This document shows positions 31,582 to 43,445 of a DNA stretch of 64,000 nucleotides, in pieces. Source of the stretch: Prionace glauca. Lineage: Eukaryota > Chordata > Chondrichthyes > Carcharhiniformes > Carcharhinidae. The DNA lies in assembly GCA_037974335.1 (NCBI GenBank), contig CM075760.1, positions 38,530,182 to 38,594,181 on the forward strand, given 5' to 3'. Each line of letters starts with the position of its first letter. Positions within the stretch are counted from its first letter, which is position 1. The translations under genes were made by a program, and so were the position numbers. The notes below the pieces were generated by a model. That model was not told the DNA's origin. It searched no databases and worked only from the letters and a program-made list of their open reading frames with translations.

Positions 31582-31805
31582 CCCGACACTCACAAGCAGC
31601 CTGAAAATCCTCGTTCAATATTCCTGCCACTTTGAATAGCAGAGAGAAATGTAAATCCCGTTGAACAATCCCGTCAATGGCCAACACCAATTCATACTTA
31701 CGTTGCCCTTACTGGTTCCTCCTGTAAAAATGCTGGAAAATCTCAACACCTTGAACGAGAAACAATAAATAGTATTAAAAAAACTGAAACGTTATTTCCC
31801 CTGAT

Positions 31806-32095
31806 TCGGGAATCTGAAACACGGGGACACAATCTCAGGATAAGGTGCTGATGATTTGGGACAGCAATGAGGAGAAATTACTTCACTCAAAGGCTCGTGA
31901 ATCTTCGGAACTCTCTACTCCAGAGGGTCCTGATGTTCTATCATTGAACACATTTCAGTTTGGGTTAGACAGATTTATGATCTATCCAGGAATGAATGGA
32001 AACAGGGATATGGAATTGGAACAAATACTCAGTCACAAGTTCATGATTCGATTGTATTCCTTTAAGTTTAATAGTATAATGGAAGCATGTATATA
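31806..32095 (+). mobile_element. CR1-like 3' fragment
   Basis: Reads GAGGAGAAATTACTTCACTC, AAAGGCTCGTGAATCTTCGG and AACTCTCTACTCCAGAGGGT, equivalent to FFTQRLVNLRNSLLQRV-like CR1 C-terminal words, then degrades. An older subfamily. Confidence 0.55.
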
Positions 32096-32265
32096 ATGTT
32101 ATATGTAATATGTTTGAAGTCGGTTGTCATTAAATAATGTTGGTAACACCGGATAATTGTCCAGCCGGTAACAATTGAGAGTTTTTTTCATTCGCACCCA
32201 GGGACCCTTTGCAAATAGGTAAGTGTTTGCCTGTGAATGCTGATAGTGAGAAAATAGTAAAATCC

Positions 32266-32339
32266 CGTCCCTGGATGGTCTCGAACCACCAAACGTACGG
32301 TTAACAGCCGAACGCGCTGACCCATTGCGCCACAGAGAC
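32266..32339 (-). tRNA. tRNA-Asn (GTT)
   Basis: 74 nt on the minus strand, GTCTCTGTGGCGCAATGGGT ... CAGGGACG. The anticodon loop CTGTTAA gives GTT. The T arm GGTGG/CCATC pairs with one wobble. Variable-loop bases differ slightly from the common vertebrate sequence. No intron. Probably functional. Confidence 0.92.
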
Positions 32340-33279
32340 TGAGACAACAGCAACTCAATATATTCTAAACTAGTGTGTCACTGACCACAATTCTATTTCT
32401 GCAAAACCTGTTCCAGAACTGCAGCATGACCGCACTGTTTACAATTCTATACAAGTCTCTTTAGTTCCGTTGATCCCGCAGCACTGCTGTAGTGTGTTGG
32501 TTATTCCCTTTCTCCTATGAACGGGCAGGTAAAATTAATCCATGTCTCTTATCACAGGGAGGAATTCAACGGGAGGGAAGGGAATCGACCACCAGGAGCC
32601 CAGCGATCCAATACTTTCCACTCAATCATCAATAACACATTCACAACTGCACCTCCTTCCGAATATTGTGATCCATTTCCCTCAGGATTTGTTCCAAGGT
32701 TCGATATTTTCCTTGTTTTCTACTAATTTTGATATAAGATTCGCTTCAATATACAACACACATGGAATTACAAACCTGAGGGAGAACAGTGGGAAAGAAG
32801 TCACTGGATAACACAAATCACATGATGCTCATTTCCAGATTCCCAACACTCAGCTTTTCAACCAAATGGGGCAATTTATCACTGGAAAGTTTTGGAAAGT
32901 TGGTGTGAATTGTGTTTGTGAATCACTCGGGTGTTGTGTAAATGCTACTCGAAGGTTCAATGAGCCGGATATAATCTGTCTGCGTTTTGCTGAGCTTGTG
33001 TTCGGTGTATGGGGAGGTTTGGACGGGGTTGGACCTTGTATCCCAGGGATGGGCAGTAACCCGCTGACTGAAGCTGCAGTCGCCGCTTTCTGCTGGCGAT
33101 TGGAGACTGCGGGATATAATCCTGCTGCTTCTCCCTGTCTCACTCACTGTGGAGCCGGGGAAAAGAGAATCATTGATGGGTTTGTTCCCCGGTCGGAAAT
33201 ATGGCCTCGAATAACGGTTACGAGCGAAGGTAACAGTGCTGTAGCCATTAACAGTTGACAAAAATGAGCAAAGCAGAGT
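32340..33279. other. Spacer between tRNA genes, no gene seen
   Basis: Single-copy-looking DNA. 33030-33140 is GC-rich with CGCCG words. No V, repeat or RNA gene recognised. Confidence 0.4.
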
Positions 33280-33374
33280 GCTCCAGTGGCGCAATCGGTT
33301 AGCGCGCGGTACTTATACAGCAGTGCAGTCAGCGGGCTATGCCGAGGTTGTGAGTTCGAGCCTCACCTGGAGCA
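33280..33374 (+). tRNA. tRNA-Ile (TAT), intron-containing
   Basis: 95 nt, GCTCCAGTGGCGCAATCGGT ... CTGGAGCA. Anticodon stem CGGTA/TGCCG with loop CTTATA|A gives TAT. A 21-base intron (33318-33338) sits at the canonical place after position 37. A and B boxes are intact. Introns are the rule for this isoacceptor in vertebrates, which supports a true gene. Confidence 0.93.
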
Positions 33375-33444
33375 CCAGTTTTAGGTGAGACGATCGTGTA
33401 ATCCCTCGACCAGCTACTAATCTGGGACCACCAGGACGCTGGTG

Positions 33445-34690
33445 GAATTTGAATACAACAAATAAGATTGGAATAGAAATCTACTCCAGTTCGCTCACCG
33501 CCGCAACAGGTCCACAGCAGACACCATCTCCCTGGCCCTGTACTCAACGCTGGTACACCTCGATAACAAATACACCGATGTCAGGCTACTATTTATTGAA
33601 TGCAGCTCAGCCTTATTCAGACGAAACTCGTCTCCAAACTCCGTGGCCTGGGCTCAGCTCCTCCCTCTACAACCAGATCCTGAACTTCCTAACAGCACAA
33701 ATCAGTAAGGACAGACAACAGCACCTCCTCCACCATCATCCTCAACAGCGGTGTCCCACAAGGTTGTGTACTCACCCACCACCGCCCCCTCCCCCCATAC
33801 AATCCTGATATACCGATGACTATGTGGTCAAATTTCCCTCCAATTCGATTTTCAGTTTTGCTGACGACACCACCGTATTGAGTCTTATCTCAAACAATGA
33901 CGAGACAGAATACAGGAATGAGATAGAGAATCTGGTGGAATTGGTGCGGCGACAATAATCTCTCCCTCAATGTTAACAAAACGAATTAAATTGTCATCGA
34001 CTTTAGGAAGCTTGAGGAGAAATTGCCCCTGTGTACATCAACCTGGACGAAGTAGGAAGGGTCTAGAGCTTCAAGTTCACCAACAACCTGTCCTGGTCCC
34101 CCCCGATGCTGACACTATAGTTAAGGAAGCCCACTAACGCCCACAAACGCCTCTACTTTCTCAGAAGTCGAAGGACGTTTGGCATGTCAGCTACAACTCT
34201 CACCAACCTTTACAAAGCACCATGGAAAGCATCCTCTCTGGTTGTATCACAGCTTGGTTTGGCTCCTGCTCTGTCAAGAAACGTAAGAAAGTACAAAAAG
34301 TCGTGAATGTAGCACAGTCCATCATGCAAACCAGCCTCGCATTCTTTGGCCCTATCTACATTGCTTCGGCAAAGTAGCCAGAATAATTGAGGATCCCACG
34401 CACCCCGGATATACTCTCTTCCACTTTCTACCGTCAGGAAAATTACAAATGTTTGAGTTCATGTACCCACCAATTCAAGAACAGCTTCTTCCCTGCTGCC
34501 ATCAGGCTTTTAAATGGAACTACCTCGCACAAAGTTGATCTTTCTCGATACCTCAGCTATGAGTGTTCCACCACATTCTGCTCTCGCTCCTGTCCTCCAT
34601 GAACTTACGCTTTCTCTGTATAGCGCGCAACAACAATACTTTTCAGTTTATGTTAATACATTTGACAACAAGAAAGCAAATCAGATCAAA
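33445..34690 (+). mobile_element. Decayed L2/Rex1-like LINE, RT region and 3' end
   Basis: Reading across broken frames: [53 protein letters not shown] (FADD at about 33857-33871), AHKRLYFLRSRRTFGMSATT and FFPAAIRLLN. These are the landmarks of fish L2-group LINEs. Many stops and frame changes; the 3' end GACAACAAGAAAGCAAATCA fits the family's short repeat tails. Long dead. Confidence 0.8.
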
Positions 34691-35680
34691 CCTATCCGAG
34701 GTGCTGCTTCACTGGATGAGAAACTAAACCACCATCTAGATGGTGCTCTCTGATTCAAAGTTAAAATATCCCACAGCCACATTTTCAAGAATGAAAAATG
34801 ATAATTCTCCCTCACGTTTCTGGACCAATATGTATAACTCACTTATCACAATTTAAACACGTCTGCGTTTTATATCTTTACCTCAAAGCCTCTCTGTCTT
34901 GCTCTGCACAAAATTGGTGTTGGGCAGGAGATTTATTGGAATGATATTTTTGATCATGAACCTCTCCAACTAATGGTCAGTTCACACAGGGTGAAACTAA
35001 TAGCAATTCCCCCTCACTCTGGGCCACTGGTGGAGGAGATGCCACAAATATCCCCAAAATAAACCATTTAAAACATATTTTTTCCGAGTGTGGGCTTCGA
35101 TGTCGAATCAAGCATTTATTGCACTTTGCTAGTTTCCTTTGCCATAGCGGTGGTAGTGTTGGAAAAGCACTATTCCAGTCAGGGTGATAGTCAGAAAATC
35201 TGACTGTGAATTGAAACGGGAATGTCACTGTCTCGTGAGGAAAATAATGCAATATCACCATCTGCTGGCGGCGTTCACTTACTGCAGGCGCCGGCCTTTG
35301 CGAGTCACAGAGAGGTTCAGTCACTCGATAGCTGGACCTGGGACCCGGTTGCTGAAGTCTAAATATTGAATATCATTGGCAGGCATAAAAGTTTGCAGCA
35401 GGAGGTCGGGTGGCGCATTTGCTCTTTTGTCACCATCCACTCTATGCAAACATTGTTCGCCATTGCCCATGGGAGATGTTGTCTGGAGATCGCATTTAGG
35501 GATTAATGTACAAAACTGATGTAGTTATCAGATGTTAATTCCATCCAAAAGTATAGTAGATAAACGTTGCTGCACTTTGATGCACTAAGGTCTTTGGAGC
35601 TTAACTTGTTAATGATACCTGGACGATATAATATTAATGGGCAAAAGAACTGACAGACTAATATTTTTCAATTATTTTTA
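34691..35680. other. No gene recognised
   Basis: Mixed sequence. 35090-35330 has CTGCTGGCGGCGTTCACTTA and a short CATTTATTGC word that may be old repeat. No V exon or RSS seen. Confidence 0.35.
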
Positions 35681-36514
35681 TTGAAGTTGGCATCAGTTTG
35701 TGTTGGTCCGTGCAAAATAAATGGTTTGGAAAAAGCATTTTGCCAGCGCGACCGAAAAAGTGACAGGATTCTCACATCGATGTATAATTATATCATCAGA
35801 TAATTATTATTATTTTTCCGAGTAACACACACTTCATTTTAGATAACTATAAAGAAGGGAGAAATGCTTTCCTTGTTCTGCATCTTGATAGCTCATTCTG
35901 TTTATCCGATGTGCACGGCATTAAGAATGAATAAAACGAATTCAAATCAACACGAAACTTTGCGGATTGCAACTGTTACTGCGCCGCATGCAGAGGGAAT
36001 TGATTTTGCCCTGATTCCCACTAAATTAAGCATTTTGCCTAACCGTTGTAATTTTAAACTTACCTGTAAAATACAGAAATATGTTCGCTACTACTAACAG
36101 AATTCTTCTTGTGAGGATTTTTTTCATAAGATTCCGAGACAAGTTAGATTTTCTAAACTCCGCATTTTCAAGGCACTTCGAAAAGAGAGTCAGAACGAAC
36201 AACTGACAGAGACAGAAACAAGAAAAGGGAGGCAGAAACGCTGAAAATGTCAGAAAGAAAGAGAAGTAATCAGACTAGATAATTCTCTCTGAATCCCACT
36301 TATTGGTGCCCCACTTCGATCAGCACTCACAAAACAACCAGATGTACTCCTGAAAAACAACCTCAGTTTCTGAGTAAGTGAAGCCACATTCTGATCTGAG
36401 TTACACTTTATATCAGATTAGAAGAATCAAAACATCGAGAATAACCTGTATTTTTCTGTCGAACTCTAAAGAGATTACTGTGTGTCCCCCTTGTTCCTTA
36501 CTGCTAATAAAGGA

Positions 36515-36662
36515 CTTGCTGTCTGGCGAGACACCCGACGAAGGGGAAAAGCCCCGAAAACCAGTGACATTTTCTACCAGATAAACCTGTTGGACTTTAA
36601 CCTGGTGTTGTGAGACTTCTTATTGTGTTTACCCCAGTCCAACGCGGGCACCTCCACATCGA
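36515..36662 (+). mobile_element. Foldback element, right arm
   Basis: CGACGAAGGGGAAAAGCCCC, AAACCTGTTGGACTTTAACC, TGGTGTTGTGAGACTTCTTA, GTGTTTACCCCAGTCCAACG and CACCTCCACATC: the outer inverted terminus in full. The left arm is absent. Confidence 0.7.
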
Positions 36663-36740
36663 GTCTCTGTTCAGTCAATGTGTTATCCAGGAATTGTGTT
36701 TAATTTCTGGCTTTTGGAATACTCTGCATTTGTGTTATAG

Positions 36741-37045
36741 GAACCAATATTCCCATTAAGAACCAATATTCATTATCCCAGGCTCCTCCTGAATTAACAA
36801 TTCAGGAAAGACAGAGCACAATACCGGATTATTGTTAGTCAATAACCAACCGTGAACCAACTCTGTTCTGGTACATCCAGTATACCGGAAAAGATCCGAA
36901 ATACTCAATGAAGATGCAGAGCGGGAGATTCGTCTGAAGATTTGCCAGGCTTTCTGCTATTTGCACAAAGGAAACAAAACTGCTCTTTTAAATCAGCCGG
37001 AGCTCTTCACTCCGACAGCGCTGTGTATTTCTGTGCCATTGAGTC
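36741..37045 (+). pseudogene. TCR V pseudogene
   Basis: After acceptor TGTGTTATAG. Frame-broken V with LFWYIQYTGKDPKYSMKM-like FR2 and a good FR3 end (SDSAVYFCAIE). Stops and a 19-base local repetition (GAACCAATATTC twice) destroy the frame. An RSS remnant follows: heptamer CACACTG at 37046 and an ACAAAACC nonamer about 23-24 bases on. Paralogue at 61847-62106. Confidence 0.75.
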
Positions 37046-37090
37046 CACACTGCTGCAGAGATCGAGCGGTTCCCGGACAAAACCTCACAG

Positions 37091-37895
37091 TAAGGTACCA
37101 CCAGAGGGTGCTCTCGCACCGATAAACAGAAAGAAAAATTCACTCTCCACTGAGAGAGTCGCAGGTGCCTTCCTAAAATATCAGAGCAAAACACAACCTC
37201 AACAAGAGATGAGGAACATTTGAGGAATTGTATTGGTTAATTACAAGTCGCAGTTGGACTATCGCTGATCTTTTTAAATATATTTGATCTCTTTAGTTTA
37301 ATAATAGTCATCGTGTCCTCGTGCCTGTCTAATATTCAGCAACTCAATCCCCATCAGATTTTGAAGCCTTTTTCCGGCGACCTGTGGTCTGGGTTTATTT
37401 GATTCGAGGAGAGTTTTGCAGCTTCAGAGGAAGTGTATACTCAATGAAGAGATTTCACAAGGAAGTGACTGAGATCTTTAAAATAAACATTCAGAATAGA
37501 ACCCCCCAATGAACAGTGAACTACAGAATGTTTCGTAATGCTGGAGTGTTTTTGTTACGATGAGCAAGCCAGAATTTGTTGCTGCTAATTTACAGAGCAA
37601 AGTTTCCTTCCCGGAATCCCATCTGGAAAAGTGCAGCAGTTCCACTGTCGAGATGGTGAAAGCAGCCTGGCTCGAGGTGTTTCCTTTTAATATCAGCCAA
37701 CTCACCACTGAGTGATCTCACAGACTCAAAGAGGCACGATGACTGAAGTGGCCGGATACTGGAAACACTTGGGTGAAGGCTGATCCCAGGTTAATGAGGA
37801 TTCTTGCCTGGCTGACTGTTACATTGTGGCTGCATCTGCCCACGATTCTGTGCAGCAGACACGGTTTCAACCGATAGTTCAAGGCAGTTTTTGTA
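37091..37895. other. Spacer, no feature recognised
   Basis: AT-rich sequence between two oppositely oriented V relics whose 3' ends face each other. No gene, RNA or repeat I can name. Confidence 0.35.
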
Positions 37896-37899
37896 CATC

Positions 37900-38235
37900 A
37901 GTCAGACTGATTTCCATGACGATGAGACTGAAAGCGCAGTGATACACGGCAGCGTCAGTCAGCTGCAGACCAGAGATAGTCAAACTGGTGAATTTACTCG
38001 ATGTCTGAAGGTCTCCAAGGAAACGGCTTTCAACAAGATTTGTTATATCTTCAACAAATATCTAATTTTTCCTCAATATAAATAGACGCTGTTTCTCTGA
38101 GTGTTGCCGGTATAAGGATAAAATGTAGTTGATCATTGTAATATCACAGGTACAGGTTAAACTCAATGTTTCTTCTTCCGTCTTTCATCCTGAGGATAGC
38201 GACAGAGTGACAGAATCTCCATGACTCAGATCTGA
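37900..38235 (-). pseudogene. TCR V pseudogene on minus strand
   Basis: Minus reading: EEETLSLTCTCDITMINYIL, SLYRQHSEKQRLFILRKN, stop, then SRFLGDLQTSSKFTSLTISG and LQLTDAAVYHCAF. One TAG in early FR3 and LYRQ in place of WYRQ. The nonamer ACAAAAACT is good at 23 bases, but the heptamer position reads CATCGTC. It is dead both in frame and in RSS, while the FR3 is well kept. Confidence 0.75.
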
Positions 38236-38884
38236 TAAACCTGCTCAAACAGAAATAAATCAGATCGATTGAATACTTAAAATTTCATTTGAAATCACGT
38301 TTGTAAAATTAAAGTAAATATGAAATGTGTTCGGTTCACAATTACTTGTTATGAATATTATCCAAACAGCCCAAATGTTGAGCACTTCCTTTGCCTGTTC
38401 TGTAAAAGGGGAATTAGATATTTGAAAACATCCGTTTTAAACTTGACCCTGTATATTTTGCCTCGGGATGCTCTCACTGCATTTACCTGTGTCCGCGGTG
38501 GTGCTGTGGGGTTAGTAGCTGGTGAGCCGGCAGCCAGTGAATGGATTCACCCTGAGCTGGGTTCAGTCAATGTTCTGATAGGGAGAATGGTTTCCTAGTT
38601 AGACACGTGGGACGAGATTTGTAACCGGAAACATGGGGTTACCGATAGGGTTTATTTATTCCGGTTTCAATTCTCCATCTCTGATTCCAGTAGAATCGAC
38701 ATCCGTGAGCGGATAAAGCTCGAGTCTCAGCTTCTTTCATCAGCTCGACAGAGAGACGCCACAGTTACAACTGGAGCGGGTTTTTGGCTCCTTGTTATTT
38801 CGTGTGAATATTATATACATATCCTAATTCTAAACTGAAGTCCTTGGACAATTGCTTGAGCAGGAATTTCATATGATCTGAAAA
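38236..38884. other. 5' flank of intronless V B1
   Basis: Includes the presumed promoter of the V at 38885. A TATATACATAT word lies near 38810. No other feature seen. Confidence 0.35.
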
Positions 38885-39217
38885 ATGCTCCGAATTTACA
38901 GATTCTCTTGGCTGCTTTTCACTCTGATCTTCACGGGAGTGACTGGTGCAGATGAGGTGATGCAGCTCCCTCGGTGGGAGGTTGTCAGCGAAGAGGAAAC
39001 CATATCCATCAACTGCACAACCACCTCTGCGTTTACCAGCTTGTCTTGGTACAGACAGTCCCCGAATCAGCCACCCCAGCATCTGGTGATGGCCAAAAGA
39101 GAAACCGATCAAAGCGAGAGGATCATTGCCTCAATCGGGGGAGGCTCCAAATTCAGTGCCCTGACTGTGAGAGACGCCAGAGTTACAGACACCGCCACCT
39201 ATCTCTGTGCCGTGAGC
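38885..39217 (+). CDS. TCR V segment with leader and V in a single exon (copy B1)
   Basis: One uninterrupted frame: signal peptide MLRIYRFSWLLFTLIFTGVT followed directly by GADEVMQLPRWEVV, then both cysteines (SINCTTT and YLCAVS), LSWYRQSPNQPPQHLV and SKFSALTVRDARVTDTATY. TCR V genes normally have an intron inside the leader; none is present here. A consensus 23-RSS begins at the next base, so it is an unrearranged germline segment. Likely functional. The possibility that an upstream leader exon is spliced in cannot be excluded, but the hydrophobic N terminus reads as a complete signal peptide. Confidence 0.85.
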
Positions 39218-39256
39218 CACAGTGTAACAAACACAGGGGGGTCCCATACAAAAACC
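39218..39256 (+). promoter_or_regulatory. 23-RSS of V copy B1
   Basis: Heptamer CACAGTG (39218-39224), 23-base spacer, nonamer ACAAAAACC (39248-39256). Both elements are perfect consensus. Confidence 0.95.
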
Positions 39257-39759
39257 TGCATCGATTGTGAGATCCACTCTGTGTGTCTGCAATGTCGCCT
39301 CAGTGACTGATGGGAGTATTTTAAAATAGTTAGAAAAGGAAACGACGCAACTGAAAATAAAATATAGAATCTAATTATTACAACACCGTCAGAAATGAAG
39401 AGAGTTGAAAACAGAAATGGTGAAGAGGAAAGAGGGAGCATGTAAACTAGACTGAGTGATTGGAAAATAGGACAGAGGAAATTTCAGTTATTGTCGGAGG
39501 AGTGGACAGAAAATGAGGAAGTTGTTGAAATAGAGATCGAGATTGAAAAGTACCGAGTGTAATAGACAGAGTAAAAATCAAGTGATATCATAAATAAAGA
39601 GGGGGTGGCTCCGTGATATTATCGCGAAACTATTAATCCAGAAACTCAGTTCGCGTTGGGGAGAGCCGGAATTCAGAATTTACTGATGACCATGAAACCA
39701 TTGTCTGAAAACTCATCTGATTCACTCATGTCCTTTCGGGAAGGAAATCTGCCGCCCTT

Positions 39760-39880
39760 ACCTGGTCTGGCCTACATGTGATTCCAGAGCCACAGCAATG
39801 TGGTTGACTCTCAACTGCTCTCGAAGGGCAAATAAGGATGGGCGATAAATGCTGGCCAGCCAGCGACGTCTAAGTCCTAC
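39760..39880 (+). repeat. Interspersed repeat (GATGGGCGATAAATGCTGG family), copy B
   Basis: Same element as 24425-24545, carried by the duplication. Confidence 0.6.
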
Positions 39881-41771
39881 TGGTAACTAATGTTTAGTAT
39901 TTACGAGATATTTAAACGGCTGAATTTTCTGAAACATATCTCCTAAAACCCGGGCACTGGAAACTGCCCCATTGATAAATTTGTACTTTGCTCGTTATCC
40001 CAACATTGAAAGTTTCAGAACTTCCGTCAGGGGGCGCACTGGTTACTAACTCTTCGCTGTTCTGAATTGAAAATATGAAGAAATAACAGCAGCATTGTCA
40101 GCTGTCTTTGCTGCTGTCGCTCTGACCCATATTGACTGCCTTCTGTTATTGGGCATGTTATTCTCTCGTCCGGGGTTTGTTGGACCTGCAGCGCAGTGGG
40201 AGGGGCAATTTCTGCCCCAAAAGTGGGTGTTTCCGTCTGCAGAGTTACAGACACAGCATGCGTCATATGATACAGACTCTCTCTCAACCTGTTCATTCTA
40301 TTGCTTAATATTGGGTATCTCCTTCTCAGGAGAACTCCCACCCCATCCACCCACCACCATCCAACCCACCCTATCGCTGTAAAATAAATCAAATAATGCA
40401 ACAATTTATAGACTGAATATGATAAATGTGGGAAACCAAATCTCCCCATCTGGCGGGATTGTTCAGACAGGTGAATGAATGCAATTCTGTAACGAACAGA
40501 CATACAACTCAGTTCATGAAAATGCTGCCTCTGTTTAACCCATAGCAAAACAAAAACTGGAGGAAATGAGCCAGAAAATAAGAAGTAATTATTATTTTAC
40601 TGAATCAAAGGAGAGAAAGGACTCGGGTCAGAAGGAGAAGAAGCTGCCAATGACATTAAACATATCAATAATCAAATATTTACTCACAACACAGATTTCA
40701 GAAAGCAAGGCTACAAGTCTAACGCTGAACACACCATTCTCGCGAGCACAGTTCGCAACACTTGGATCAGTTTATTGATTCTTCGTTCGTTTCGTGTTAA
40801 CCTCAGAGACAGTGTGTGTGAGAGATTGGGAAAGGTAGAGTTGGGTTGAGAATGTGCAGTGCTGAGCGGGAGACTCTTTCCTCTTTCAGTGTTAACCTGA
40901 CAGACAGTGTGTGAGACACTGGAAAACGTGGAGTTGGGATAAGGAAGCACAGTGTTGAGGGAAGTGCCACTTGATCAACTGGGGCATTTTCACCCCCATA
41001 CCGGACAGAGCAGAATCTCTGTTCAGAAGTGGTTGGCAGACTTCTACCCGATCAATTCAAGTTTGGAAAAGGTTAAAAAGAAACAGAGTTAATCCGGCTG
41101 GTCTCGCAGGGGGTGAATGGATGGCAGCATTTCAGGCTAACTCTACGAAAGTGGAGGGAGCGATTAGAAGACTTGTGTTTTGAGCAGACGATGTTAGAAA
41201 TTGCGATGATCCATGCCAATCTGTAATGGAGACATAATGTAGAAGTAATTTACTAAGATATTTAATATTTGGGCAGTAAACGGAATGAGAAATATATATA
41301 TAATCAATATTGAAAACAAGCTGTTGGTTAGGAATAAGTGGATACCATTCAACAGAGACAGTACGCGAGCAATGGGCCGAATGGCGTCTGTTTGATCTTT
41401 AAGACTGTATAATTCTCAGACGATGAACTGCTCTGTTCATTTAGAAGGATAACAGAGCACAGCCGTTGTGAAACAATGTACTCTGCTGCTGCACACAGGG
41501 TGCAGAGAAGGCCGGGGGGTCATTGACGGTTCAAGTGGACAATGGTTTGAGAAACAGCCAATCTCTCAGTGGCACCGTGAGCAACGTCAGAGACCGACAT
41601 CCCATAATAGTCCAATCGGTGATAATGTGAACTCTCAGTCTCACATTGAAGGGGGGAATGGAAAACTCTCGCCTTTCCTTTCCCTTCCCACATTTCAGAG
41701 TCCAGGCCCCGGCTGCAAGTCCCAGTCTGAAAATCAGACCCGGATTCATCTTCTTGTACACCTTTATTATC

Positions 41772-42296
41772 ATGAAGCAAACCCCTCCCGTCCCCACCCC
41801 CCCCCCCCCACCCCACCCCACCCCCGCCAAATACCTGTTTCCTCTTGGAGCTCTGACCCTGCTGCTATTGTGTGAGTTGATTTTTCGAATCAGATCTGTT
41901 GTTTTTAACAATTTCTTCACACCATGTAGTTTGTGAGTGATCTTTCTTTGTTCATACCCGGTCAGTGTCATAGAACATAGAATATGACAGCGCAGTACAG
42001 GCCCTTCGGCCCTCGATGTTGTGCCGATCAGTGGAACCAATCTAATGGCCCTCTAACCTAAACTATTCCAATGTTATCCATATGCCTATCCACTGACCAT
42101 TTGAACGCCCTTAAAGTTGGCGAGTCCACAACTGCTGCAGGCAGGGCATTCCACACCCTTACTACCCTCTGAGTAAAGAACTACCCTCGGAGTAAAGAGC
42201 GCCAGAGTTCCCAACATGAGCAGGCTGGTTCGACCGGGTTGAACCTAACAGTCGGCGCTCCGTTTTTACAAACGACACCATATCCTGGTACAGACA
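41772..42296 (+). pseudogene. TCR V relic 2 in copy B (leader exon plus FR1-FR2 stub)
   Basis: Leader exon 41772-41871, still phase 1 despite an expanded C tract that adds prolines, ending PLGALTLLLLC before GTGAGT. V stub at 42225-42296 reads RVEPNSRRSVFTNDTISWYR then Q, with the first cysteine replaced by Ser (AGT). The V stops where a foldback arm begins, so no FR3 or RSS remains. Confidence 0.65.
41970..42200 (-). mobile_element. CR1-like 3' fragment (copy B)
   Basis: Counterpart of 26615-26835. Confidence 0.7.
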
Positions 42297-42400
42297 GAAC
42301 TCCCATTCGCCTGATAAAGGGGCAGCGCTCCGAAAGCTAGTGGTTTGTGCTACCAAATAAATCTATTGGACTTTAATTTGGTGTTATGAGACTTCAAACA
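42291..42400 (+). mobile_element. Foldback element, right arm (copy B)
   Basis: Counterpart of 26936-27045; junction with the V stub at the shared ACAG. Confidence 0.65.
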
Positions 42401-42846
42401 CTGACAGGGACTACTTTGTTTTGTATCGGTATTGCTCTATCAAACAATATCGATATAAAATGTTCTGGTTGCAAGTAACATGATGGACTTAAAACACATT
42501 TTATTATTTATCACAATGAAACTTGCAGATTAACCAGTTGTTGAATGGGGACGCAAGATATATTTCCCTGTCTGAAAGAGGATTTCATAAACCACAAAGT
42601 TACAAAGTGAGGGAACATGAAATGGAAATATCGCAGCCCATTCATTATTCCATCCCCTGTTATGAAGTAGATGTTTCAGCTAAACATTCATCCTCTCCCG
42701 CACCATAGCTGATGTCCCAAACATGATTGAAAACAAACCATTATGTTGCTGTAAGGATGAATGTTGTCATTCTCCTTGAGGAAACAGAGCCATCAAGACT
42801 CAGGGGACCGGTCGTTGCCTAAAACGACGGCTGAAGAGGAATGTAA

Positions 42847-43187
42847 TGGCGGCACGGTAGCACAGTGGTTAGCACTGCTGCTTCACAGCTCCAGGGTCCT
42901 GGGTTCGATACCCGGCTCGGGTCACTGCCTGTGTGGAGTTTGCACATTCTCCTCGTGTCTGCGTGGGATTTCTCCGGGTGCTCTTGTTTCCTCCCACAGT
43001 CCAAAGATGTGCGGGTTAGGTTCATTGGCTATGCTAAAATTGGCCCTTAGTACCCTGGGATGTGTAGGTTAGAGGGATTAGCAGGTAAAATGTGTAGGGA
43101 TATGGGGATAGGGTCTGGGTGGGATTGTGTTCGGTGCAGACTCGATGGGCCGAAGGGCCTGTTTCTGCACTGTAGGGTTCTATGGTA
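42847..43187 (+). mobile_element. Full-length V-SINE, inserted after the segmental duplication
   Basis: Complete unit: GGCGGCACGGTAGCACAGTG, GGGTTCGATACCCGGCTCGG, GTTTCCTCCCACAGTCCAAA, GCCCTTAGTACCCTGGGATG, tail CTCGATGGGCCGAAGGGCCT and GTAGGGTTCTATG. It is flanked by GTAAT on both sides. Copy A at 27488 has the empty site (GAATGTAATCCTTTG). Few differences from consensus. Confidence 0.92.
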
Positions 43188-43445
43188 ATCCTTTGTACTG
43201 GGATGACCAAATTCACTTTTATGCTATTGCCCCTCCGCCAAGAGGCCGAATTGGAAATGAAGGAACTGTGAGTTCATTGCTGAATTGGAGATCAAAGGAG
43301 CTTGAAACCAATTGGATGTTATCTGATGATGTTTTCAGTGGTGAACCAATCAACGTGGGCCCGGATATGACTCAACCTCTTCCCAGCTCTTGACGAAAAC
43401 ACTTCAACCCTTTCTGGTCAAATCCGCTTCCAGCTCTCTGCAAAC

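Larger units (their letters stand above)
35680..37090 (+). repeat. Older V-bearing duplicate block, left copy
   Basis: Homologous, with clear divergence, to 60960-62130: shared TTTGCCAGCG, CCGAGTAA.ACACGCTTCA and TGGCCTTGCTGTCTGG-like leader words, then a V pseudogene. The left copy has gained a foldback arm at 36515-36662. Confidence 0.65.

Noticed and set aside
33445-34690. Proline-rich open frame near 33449-33808 as a host gene
   Set aside because: The neighbouring words (FADDTTV and RRSRRTFGM-like) identify a decayed L2-type LINE.
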